42,949 bases of DNA, from NCBI GenBank assembly GCA_044433115.1, contig JAWXTY010000016.1, positions 1 to 42,949 of the forward strand, in the 5' to 3' direction. The DNA comes from CAKUIA01 sp044433115 (GTDB taxonomy: Bacteria > Verrucomicrobiota > Verrucomicrobiia > Opitutales > Intestinicryptomonadaceae). The position numbers were made by a program, and so were the translations under genes. Positions within the stretch are counted from its first letter, which is position 1, and every line of letters begins with the position of its first letter. Of this stretch, positions 24,703 to 31,473 are shown piece after piece. A model generated the notes under the pieces. That model was given only the letters and a program-made list of their open reading frames with translations. It was not told the origin of the DNA and made no database searches.

Positions 24703-24791
24703 TAAGCTTTATTGCATACTAAAATAATTAAAAGGGCAAGATTTTTATTTTTATCTTGAAAGTATGAAAATTTTAGGCAGTATTGAATTTT

Positions 24792-25433
24792 ATGAAGAAA
24801 TACTTATCTATAATAATCTTGTCCTTAGTGGCAATGAGTCTTAATTTGCTTGGGGCAGAAAAAATTAAAATATCCTGCGTTGGCGATAGCATTACCTTCG
24901 GAGCTAGGATAAATGCCCCAGAAGATAGATACCCTCAGCAACTAGATGTTATGCTTGGCGATGGCTACCAAGTTGTAAATTTTGGAGTCAGTGGGGCAAC
25001 TCTATTATCTAAGGGCAATAAGCCTTATACTAAGTTACAAGCCTACAAGGACGCTCTTGCACTAAATCCTAATATAGTTATAATTAAGCTAGGTACAAAC
25101 GACTCAAAGATGCAAAATTGGGATAAGGTTTCGGAATTTGAAGGCGACTTAAATGCTCTAATTGAGTCATTTGCGAAATTGGACACAAAGCCAACTATAT
25201 ATCTATGTACTCCTTGCCCTGCGTTTCTTGTAGGCGATAAAATCAGCGAAGATAGAATTGTTAAGCTAATTCCTATTATAGAAAAAATTGCAAAGGAACG
25301 CTCTCTTAAAGTTATAGACTTGCACTCAAAGCTTGCAGGTAAATCAGAATTGTTCCCAGACAAAATTCACCCTAACGAAGCAGGGGCAAAGCTAATGGCT
25401 GAAATTATTAAAGCCGAAATCTTGGCAAAATAA
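24792..25433 (+). CDS. Secreted SGNH hydrolase (GDSL esterase), tandem copy 1
   Basis: 213 residues from ATG 24792; a TTG at 24783 would add three residues ahead of the signal peptide (ends near LLGA). SGNH blocks are clear: VGDSITFG (Ser), NFGVSGATLL (Gly), IKLGTNDSK (Asn) and DKIHPNEAGAKLM (Asp/His). The size and spacing match the acetylxylan/sialate O-acetylesterase-like and TesA-like branch. It probably removes acyl groups from carbohydrate or lipid outside the cytoplasm. A paralogue follows 3 bases downstream. Confidence 0.88.
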   Translation: MKKYLSIIILSLVAMSLNLLGAEKIKISCVGDSITFGARINAPEDRYPQQLDVMLGDGYQVVNFGVSGATLLSKGNKPYTKLQAYKDALALNPNIVIIKLGTNDSKMQNWDKVSEFEGDLNALIESFAKLDTKPTIYLCTPCPAFLVGDKISEDRIVKLIPIIEKIAKERSLKVIDLHSKLAGKSELFPDKIHPNEAGAKLMAEIIKAEILAK

Positions 25434-25436
25434 TTT

Positions 25437-26072
25437 ATGAAAAAGTTCATCATTGCCTTATTTATTCTAACTCTAAGCCTAAGTGTCTTTAGCCAAGAGA
25501 AGATTAAAGTAGCCTGCGTTGGCGATAGCATTACCTATGGATATGGCATTGCCAATCCTGCAGATAGATACCCCAATCAGCTTGCAAATATGCTTGGGCA
25601 AAATTATTTGATAGGCAATTTTGGAGTCAGTGGTGCAACTCTTCTCAGCGATGGCACTTACCCTTACATAAAGCTTAAGGCGTATTTTGCTGCCCTCGAA
25701 TTTAAGCCTAATATAGTTATAATTAAGTTAGGCACAAACGACACTAAAAACGAAAATTGGGAGAAAATACTCGATTTTGAAGGCGACTTAAATAAGCTTG
25801 TCGCCTCCTTTGAAAATCTCGATACAAAGCCAACTATATATCTATGCACCTCTTGCCCAATTTTTGGCAGTGGCGTAAATCTTGGAGATAAAAGAGTGTC
25901 TCGCTTAATACCTGTAATCAAGAAAGTTGCAAAAGAACATTCGCTTAAAATTATAGACATACGCTCCATATTTGAAGGCAAACCAGAGCTTGTTCCAGAT
26001 AGAGTTCACCCCAACGAAGCAGGAGCAAAGCTAATCGCTGAAGCCGTTAAAAACGCTATTTTAGCTGAATAG
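25437..26072 (+). CDS. Secreted SGNH hydrolase (GDSL esterase), tandem copy 2
   Basis: 211 residues; signal peptide cleaved near VFSQ. Same SGNH blocks as its neighbour: VGDSITYGYG, NFGVSGATLL, IKLGTNDTK and DRVHPNEAGAKLI. The two proteins share most of their length, so this is a tandem duplication with divergence in the middle (near SGVNLGDKRV) where substrate contacts could differ. Both catalytic sets are intact, so neither is obviously decaying. Confidence 0.88.
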   Translation: MKKFIIALFILTLSLSVFSQEKIKVACVGDSITYGYGIANPADRYPNQLANMLGQNYLIGNFGVSGATLLSDGTYPYIKLKAYFAALEFKPNIVIIKLGTNDTKNENWEKILDFEGDLNKLVASFENLDTKPTIYLCTSCPIFGSGVNLGDKRVSRLIPVIKKVAKEHSLKIIDIRSIFEGKPELVPDRVHPNEAGAKLIAEAVKNAILAE

Positions 26073-26252
26073 TTTTAGATGCTGGCGAGAGGGTAGGGCG
26101 ACTATGTTGCAAGCGTAGAGATTTTTTTGTCAGGGGCTTGTTCAGCCCTCGACACCCCCGAACAAAGCAGTGCTTTGAGCCATAGTTTGGGCTGGTTGGC
26201 GTGTGTTAATCAGAGCCTTGCCTTTAGGGTGCTAGTCGACTGCCCGTCTTTC

Positions 26253-26301
26253 CTTTTGTTGATTTAAATTAATGCAAGCATTAAAGATAAATCAACAAAA
26301 G
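26253..26301. repeat. Long inverted repeat (14-bp stem with nested 7-bp stem)
   Basis: CTTTTGTTGATTTA (26253-26266) pairs perfectly with 26288-26301. Inside, TTAATGC (26269-26275) pairs with GCATTAA (26278-26284). Fully paired except for the AA tip and small internal bulges, so it is either an RNA hairpin or a short palindromic element. Confidence 0.8.
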
Positions 26302-26310
26302 CCCTATCCA

Positions 26311-26334
26311 TTGAAAAATAAGGATATTTTTCAA
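26311..26334. repeat. 10-bp inverted repeat with tetraloop
   Basis: TTGAAAAATA (26311-26320), loop AGGA, TATTTTTCAA (26325-26334); perfect stem. No T-run follows that would make it a terminator. Confidence 0.75.
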
Positions 26335-26359
26335 ATTGATTACATTTTTATTTAAGATT

Positions 26360-26401
26360 TTAGGCTTTGCACTTGAGGGTGCAAAGAGGGGAGGGGGCTT
26401 T
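26360..26401. repeat. REP-like intergenic repeat, copy 1
   Basis: CTTTGCAC-ttgagg-GTGCAAAG hairpin (26365-26386) in a conserved G-rich context. The same stem, loop and flanks recur at 27779-27820. Confidence 0.75.
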
Positions 26402-26498
26402 TAGTTATTTTTATATGCGAATAAAGTCTTCTTAATGTTTAGTGATTTTTTAATTTGTTACGTAAACAATCTTATTTTTAGAGTTTTTTAAACACAAG

Positions 26499-26531
26499 AA
26501 AGCCCCTACGATTTGTAGAGGCTTTCTTTGT
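26499..26531. terminator. Bidirectional terminator between convergent genes
   Basis: AGAAAGCC-CCTAC pairs with GTAG-AGGCTTTCT around a short loop (centre near 26515), with T-rich sequence on both sides. It lies between the + strand SGNH pair and the - strand glycoside-hydrolase-like gene. Confidence 0.8.
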
Positions 26532-26549
26532 TTAAATTAGCTTTAGATT

Positions 26550-27716
26550 TTACTTCTTTTTCCAGTCAATCTTAGCTTTGCGATTTTCTAGGTCGAGCCA
26601 TACGTCAGCGTATTTGAACTTTCTAGTAAATACCCAGCCATCTCTCTTGTAATCACCCAAAGGTTCGCCAAGTGGCTTGCTATATTCAGGGTAATCTACC
26701 ATATTTCCATGAGCTGTGCGATAACCCCAAGAATATACGAAATAAGCATATTCACCAGCACCAATCAAGAAGCAAGATAGAGGGAAAGTTATATCTTCTT
26801 TGATATGCTTATCTATAGTTTCCATAGAAACATTTTCTCTCTCAGTTGTTCTTCTATAACTATATCTAGGCCAGCCCTTTACCATCATAACTTTCTTGTT
26901 CTTAGCAGCTAAGCGTAGTTGCTCGATTTGAGCTAAGGCACTTTCTTTTGTAGTTCCCTTTAGGTAGAAATTACAGAAATTTTCAATCATACCACCATCA
27001 GCTAAGTTCGCAACATCGCCTTCGAAAGCTCTTCCACCTTCGTTCATATTGTTAAATATCAATATCTTATCATTGCCAAGTTGCCTTGCCAAGTCTTCTG
27101 CCATAATTGCAACACCATCTTGAACTTTCTTTAACTTTTCAGCCCCTAAGATTTTTGTATGTTGCTTTTCATCTCTATAAAAGTGAGGTATAGCATCAAT
27201 AAACACGCCGTCCATATTGCCTTCTTTAACAGCCTCTACTGGTATAGATACCCACCATTTTCTAAATTCTGCATTACTAGAGTCGTAAGTTTCTTGATAA
27301 CCACGAACTAAAACGTCCTTAGATCCAGTTAACTTCCACTCTGGGTGATACCCCTCAGCTAGAATTTGATGACCAAAATAGTTCTTGCCACCATCTATAT
27401 TAGAATTCCAGTAGAACAAAAGCTTAGCCTTAGGGTTCTTTTCCTTAATCGCCTTAGTCGCTACAAATGCCCCCTTACGTGCATCTTTAAAAGCAGATAC
27501 CCCTTGATGCTTTTCTATACAAAATATAGGGAATTTCGAAACGAAATCAACTTGTTCTGGGCTAAATCCACCCTTAGCACTAAAGTGCAAGCCCACAGGA
27601 ACAGTGTCCCAAGAAAACTCAGGGTAAGAATTTTTGTTTAGTTTAATATCTTTCTTTTGTGCATTCATTGAAAATACACAAAACATTAGGGTTAATGTAC
27701 AGAGAATTTTTTTCAT
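26550..27716 (-). CDS. Secreted glycoside-hydrolase-like protein (putative TIM barrel)
   Basis: 388 residues with a signal peptide (cleaved near SMNAQ). The sequence looks like a TIM-barrel putative glycosidase of the GHL15 type: barrel strands with KLLFYWNSN, GVFIDAIPHF (a candidate catalytic Asp at a strand end), ILIFNNMNEG, GGMIENF (candidate acid/base Glu) and MMVKGWPRYSY. The C-terminal part (VWLDLENRKAKIDW) is a small beta domain. Catalytic residues are proposed from position only. The likely role is degradation of extracellular polysaccharide. It stands alone; a terminator lies 19 bases past its stop. Confidence 0.65.
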   Translation of the reverse strand: MKKILCTLTLMFCVFSMNAQKKDIKLNKNSYPEFSWDTVPVGLHFSAKGGFSPEQVDFVSKFPIFCIEKHQGVSAFKDARKGAFVATKAIKEKNPKAKLLFYWNSNIDGGKNYFGHQILAEGYHPEWKLTGSKDVLVRGYQETYDSSNAEFRKWWVSIPVEAVKEGNMDGVFIDAIPHFYRDEKQHTKILGAEKLKKVQDGVAIMAEDLARQLGNDKILIFNNMNEGGRAFEGDVANLADGGMIENFCNFYLKGTTKESALAQIEQLRLAAKNKKVMMVKGWPRYSYRRTTERENVSMETIDKHIKEDITFPLSCFLIGAGEYAYFVYSWGYRTAHGNMVDYPEYSKPLGEPLGDYKRDGWVFTRKFKYADVWLDLENRKAKIDWKKK

Positions 27717-27979
27717 AAAGCACTAGCCTAAGCAAATCTAAAAATAATTCAAGCACAATCTCAAACTTCCTCAAATTCTTAGGCTTTGCACTTGAGGGTG
27801 CAAAGAGGGGAGAGGGCTTGGCTTTTGTGCAAAAAAGAACGTTCCTTGAAAAAGAAACGCTCTTAAATTTTTTGTGAGGAGGGAATTTTCCTTTAGGAAA
27901 ATTCGTCTGTTGCTAAGCTTGAGTACACACAAGGAGAAACGAAGTTTCCGACAAGGGGCTTGCTCTTGTCTTGCCTTCC
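27717..27979. other. 263-base gap with hairpins and a REP-like element
   Basis: No gene is seen. It holds the second REP-like copy, a perfect 9-bp stem GAATTTTCC (27883-27891) / GGAAAATTC (27896-27904), and GACAAG/CTTGTC near 27950-27972. The last may help end the cyclophilin transcript. Confidence 0.55.
27779..27820. repeat. REP-like intergenic repeat, copy 2
   Basis: CTTTGCAC (27784-27791), loop TTGAGG, GTGCAAAG (27798-27805), with flanks nearly identical to copy 1 over about 40 bases. Confidence 0.75.
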
Positions 27980-28447
27980 TTAGAGGACTTTAGCTGTGAT
28001 GATTTTTTGTTCAGCTACAGGTTTGTCCATAAAGCCTGTTTGGCAATTTTCGATTTTTTCTACAACGTCGTAGCCTTCAACAACTTCGCCGAAGATAGTG
28101 TGGTTGCCATTTAGCCAAGGAGTTTCAGCTGTTGTAATGAAAAATTGGCTGCCATTTGTGTTAGGACCAGCATTTGCCATAGCCAACAAGCCTTTTTTAT
28201 TGAAACGCAAGCCATTTGAAACTTCGTCTTTAAAAGGCTTGCCCCAAAGTGAGTTGCCGCCTCTGCCAGTGCCAGTTGGGTCGCCACCTTGTATCATAAA
28301 TTCTTTAATTACTCTATGGAAGATAATTCCATCGTAGTAAGATTTATTGATTAAGCCAACAAAATTTTCGCAAGCCTTAGGAGACTCTTCTTCGAATAAT
28401 TTTATTTTAATATCGCCTATATTAGTATTTAATAGTACTTGTGTCAT
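27980..28447 (-). CDS. Cyclophilin-type peptidyl-prolyl cis-trans isomerase
   Basis: 155 residues, cytoplasmic (no signal peptide). The active-site Arg is in FHRVI, followed by MIQGGDPTGTGRGG, NGSQFFIT and LNGNHTIFGEV, the cyclophilin signature blocks. The residue equivalent to the drug-contacting Trp of human CypA is His here, common in bacterial enzymes. It catalyses proline isomerisation in protein folding. It lies 4 bases downstream of the acetolactate synthase gene. Confidence 0.94.
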   Translation of the reverse strand: MTQVLLNTNIGDIKIKLFEEESPKACENFVGLINKSYYDGIIFHRVIKEFMIQGGDPTGTGRGGNSLWGKPFKDEVSNGLRFNKKGLLAMANAGPNTNGSQFFITTAETPWLNGNHTIFGEVVEGYDVVEKIENCQTGFMDKPVAEQKIITAKVL

Positions 28448-28451
28448 AAAT

Positions 28452-30245
28452 TTATTTCATTGGGTTATCGCATTTATTGCAATTTTGGCAATCTACAATA
28501 ATTTCTAGTGCAGATTTGCCAGGAGGGATAAATGGTAATACGTGTTCGTCAGCTGGAGTGATTATTTCCAATAAGTAAGGTTCTGGGCTAGCCAACATTT
28601 CTGCTATTGCCTCAGCTAGGTCTTCCTTTTTAACAATTCTCTTAGCTTGCCAGCCATATCCTTGAGCAATACCAACATAGTTAGGGTAAATAGCGTCTAG
28701 GTTATGAGGACCTGCCAAATTGCTTCTATCCTTAGATAGAACAGTGTTACCACGAACGCCACCATAGAGCATATCTTCCCACTGCATAACCATACCTAAG
28801 AATTGGTTATTCATAAGCATAACTTTAACAGGGATATTTTCTATTTTAGCAGTAGCCATTTCTTGGATATTCATTTGGAAAGAGCCATCGCCATCTATGT
28901 CTACAACTTGACGCTCAGGGCAAGCTACCTTAGCACCTATAGCACTAGGTAAGCCAAAGCCCATAGTACCAGCACCTAAAGAGCTAATTAATTGTCTTGG
29001 TTTGTTTACTATAAAGTTTTGAGGAGTCCACATTTGGTGTTGACCAACGCCTGTGCATAAAATTACATCGCCTTTAGAAACTTCGTCTAGGGTACGAACG
29101 GCTTGGGCAACAGTGATGCAATCTTCTCTAGTTCTTGAAGTGAAAGGATATGGGTGTTCTTGCTTCCAAGCTTTAATTTGCTCTATCCAAGCAGAATTAT
29201 CCTTAGCTTTATATCCCTCTTTAGTTAATTCTATTAAGCGACTTAGGGCATATTTAAGCTCACTATGTATAGGGAGTATGCTCTTTACGTTCTTGTCGTG
29301 TTCAGAAGCGTCTATATCAATATGAACAATCTTAGCCTTTGGGGCAAATTTAGAAATCAAGCCAGTAATTCTATCAGAAAATCTGCAACCTATAGCGATT
29401 AGCAAGTCGGAATTACAAACTGCAGTGTTGCCTGCATAAGTTCCGTGCATACCCATCCAATATAAATTTTTATCTTCCTTAGGGTCAGCAACGCCAACGC
29501 CCATTAGGGTAGTAGCTATAGGCAAGTTAGTGATTTTAGAGAACTCGTTTAGTTCTTTGTCAGCTTGAGCATTGATAACGCCACCACCTGCAGCAATTAC
29601 AGGACATTCGCTATTTTTAATTAGTTCAAGGAGTTTTAAAAGTTCCAAATCGCTAGCCTTTGGAGTTTCTTCTAGCCCAGGTAAATCCATTTCTGTGTCG
29701 AAATTAGGAACAGACATAGATTGTTGAACGTCTTTTGGAATATCAATTACAACAGGACCAGGTCTGCCAGACTTTGCCAAGAAGAATGCTTCTTTGAATA
29801 CTCTAGGCAAGTCCTTTTCGTCTAAAACTAAGTAGCTATGTTTAACTACAGGGAGAGTCATACCAAAAACGTCAGTTTCTTGGAATGCACTTTTGCCAAT
29901 AAAATGTTGGAAAACTTGACCAGTAATAGCCACCATTGGGATACTATCTAAGAAGGCGTCAGCAATAGTAGTTAACATATTCATTGCTCCTGGACCACTT
30001 GTTGCCATACACACTCCCACCTTGCCTGTAGACCTTGCATAGCCTTGAGCCATAAAACCGCAACCTTGTTCGTGTCTTGGTAGGATAACCTTAATCTTTT
30101 CTGAGCGAGTTAAGGCGTTGTGTAGGTCTATAGACGACCCACCTGGGTATGCAAACATAACATCTACGCCCTCTTTTTCTAGGCATTTAACTATTATATC
30201 TGCACCTTTCATAGGCTTGTTTTCTTTTGATACTAATGTACTCAT
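28452..30245 (-). CDS. ilvB: Acetolactate synthase large (catalytic) subunit
   Basis: 597 residues. This ThDP enzyme of branched-chain amino-acid synthesis joins pyruvate (or pyruvate and 2-oxobutyrate). The catalytic Glu is in RHEQGCGFMAQGYAR, the ThDP/Mg site is GDGSFQMNIQE to NNQFLGM, and the FAD-binding middle domain is present, favouring biosynthetic AHAS over catabolic AlsS. The C-terminus ends in a short Cys/Asn tail with CQNCNKC, a possible metal site not usual in the family. No small regulatory subunit gene (ilvN) lies next to it. Confidence 0.93.
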   Translation of the reverse strand: MSTLVSKENKPMKGADIIVKCLEKEGVDVMFAYPGGSSIDLHNALTRSEKIKVILPRHEQGCGFMAQGYARSTGKVGVCMATSGPGAMNMLTTIADAFLDSIPMVAITGQVFQHFIGKSAFQETDVFGMTLPVVKHSYLVLDEKDLPRVFKEAFFLAKSGRPGPVVIDIPKDVQQSMSVPNFDTEMDLPGLEETPKASDLELLKLLELIKNSECPVIAAGGGVINAQADKELNEFSKITNLPIATTLMGVGVADPKEDKNLYWMGMHGTYAGNTAVCNSDLLIAIGCRFSDRITGLISKFAPKAKIVHIDIDASEHDKNVKSILPIHSELKYALSRLIELTKEGYKAKDNSAWIEQIKAWKQEHPYPFTSRTREDCITVAQAVRTLDEVSKGDVILCTGVGQHQMWTPQNFIVNKPRQLISSLGAGTMGFGLPSAIGAKVACPERQVVDIDGDGSFQMNIQEMATAKIENIPVKVMLMNNQFLGMVMQWEDMLYGGVRGNTVLSKDRSNLAGPHNLDAIYPNYVGIAQGYGWQAKRIVKKEDLAEAIAEMLASPEPYLLEIITPADEHVLPFIPPGKSALEIIVDCQNCNKCDNPMK

Positions 30246-30308
30246 ATTTTTGAATTTTATCCTTTTAATCTAAATTATCTGTCTAATCTAAACTTATTAT
30301 TAAATCTT

Positions 30309-31421
30309 TCAAGCATTTTTTTTCTGCATTTGCACTTGAACTGTTTTGGCTTTTTCCTTGTGGATTTTTTTGTTTTGCATATTTCTCTTTTTTAGAGATG
30401 CAGCTTGTTGTATTCTAGCAAGCTCACGCATATCTACTGCAATGTCGTCTGTTTCAAATATTTCAGAACCAATCAAGTGTTCAAATATATCTTCGAGGGT
30501 AACAACTCCAGTAAAAGAGCCAAATTCGTCTATAACTATAGCAAGCCTGCCGTGATTTTTAACTAATTCCTTGAGGGTAGCTAAGGCACTGCCATTTTCT
30601 GGCACAAAGTGAGGGCTTGTGGTAAAGTCGGCTACAGTTTTTGTATCCATATCCTTAGCTTTTGCCAAAAGTAGCTCTCTACGTTTAACTATACCAACTA
30701 CATTATCGCTATGTTCGTCGTAAACAGGCATTCTTGAAAAGGCTAAGTCCTCTTGCTCTTTGAATACTTCAGATATAGACTTAGACTTTTCTAGGCTAAC
30801 TACCACTGTACGAGGTGTCATAATCTCAGATATAGATACGTCGTCAAGGCTAAGAGCGTTTGAAATCAAGTCTTTTTCTTGAACACTAATTAATCCATCT
30901 TTAGCAACTTTTTCAGCCAAGAGCCTAATTTCAGAGTCGCTTGCAGTAGTATTATTATCTTTGCGAGTGAACAAGCGAAGCATCATATATAGCGATTTTG
31001 ATATAGGCTTCATCAATATACAAACGATATAAAGGGGGCGTATAATCCAAGGTTGTAGAGCTTTTCTATATAGTATACCTAAGTTTTTTGGGAAAATTTC
31101 AGAGAAAATCAATATACCCACAGTCATAATCATAGGAAATACGTAGGCATAAGCCCCATCTTCTGGAAAGATTTTTGAATATAGCATACCTGCCATAGTT
31201 GCCCCAAAGGTATTTGCTATAGTATTTAGCGACAATATCGCAGAGCTTGTTTCGCCTATATTAGCTAAAAAGCCCTCTAAAATCTCACCTTTTCTCTTAT
31301 TTGAGTTTTTAATAGCCTCAATTTCAGCAGGGGTAGTGCTAAGAATTATAGCTTCTAGCATAGAGCAATATGCTGAAACAAGTAGGGTAAGTGCGACTGT
31401 CAATATGAAATATGATAACAT
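30309..31421 (-). CDS. DUF21/CBS-pair membrane protein (CNNM/CorC-HlyC-like)
   Basis: 370 residues. The N-terminal DUF21 domain has about four hydrophobic segments (residues 1-150; ISGxT-like LSLNTIANTFGATMAG region), then a tandem CBS pair (about 200-330; IMTPRTVVVSLE, DEFGSFTGVVTLEDIFEHLIG) that senses adenine nucleotides in relatives. The C-terminal CorC_HlyC domain is absent; instead there is a very basic Lys/Gln tail. Relatives are linked to Mg2+/Co2+ transport and resistance, and substrate cannot be assigned here. Confidence 0.88.
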   Translation of the reverse strand: MLSYFILTVALTLLVSAYCSMLEAIILSTTPAEIEAIKNSNKRKGEILEGFLANIGETSSAILSLNTIANTFGATMAGMLYSKIFPEDGAYAYVFPMIMTVGILIFSEIFPKNLGILYRKALQPWIIRPLYIVCILMKPISKSLYMMLRLFTRKDNNTTASDSEIRLLAEKVAKDGLISVQEKDLISNALSLDDVSISEIMTPRTVVVSLEKSKSISEVFKEQEDLAFSRMPVYDEHSDNVVGIVKRRELLLAKAKDMDTKTVADFTTSPHFVPENGSALATLKELVKNHGRLAIVIDEFGSFTGVVTLEDIFEHLIGSEIFETDDIAVDMRELARIQQAASLKKRNMQNKKIHKEKAKTVQVQMQKKNA

Positions 31422-31473
31422 AAAGAAATATATACTTTCATATATTTAAGCAATTCTCAATGTTTTTTTGAGC

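Larger units (their letters stand above)
26073..26549. other. 477-base gene-free gap rich in hairpins
   Basis: No plausible reading frame. Visible structures in order: TTGTTC (26138-26143) with GAACAA (26160-26165); the palindrome CAAAGCA-g-TGCTTTG (26163-26177); a large stem at 26253-26301; a 10-bp stem at 26311-26334; a REP-like hairpin at 26365-26386; and a terminator at 26499-26531. No match to tmRNA, RNase P RNA or SRP RNA signatures was seen. It could hold an untranslated RNA or remains of mobile elements. Confidence 0.6.

Noticed and set aside
24703..24791. Divergent promoter with CAAGAT/ATCTTG stem as an operator
   Set aside because: The 6-bp stem has an A/T-only loop and no clear -10/-35 pair could be fixed, so it was not listed as a feature.
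26073..26250. tmRNA, RNase P RNA or SRP RNA
   Set aside because: None of the conserved core sequences of these RNAs was found in this stretch.
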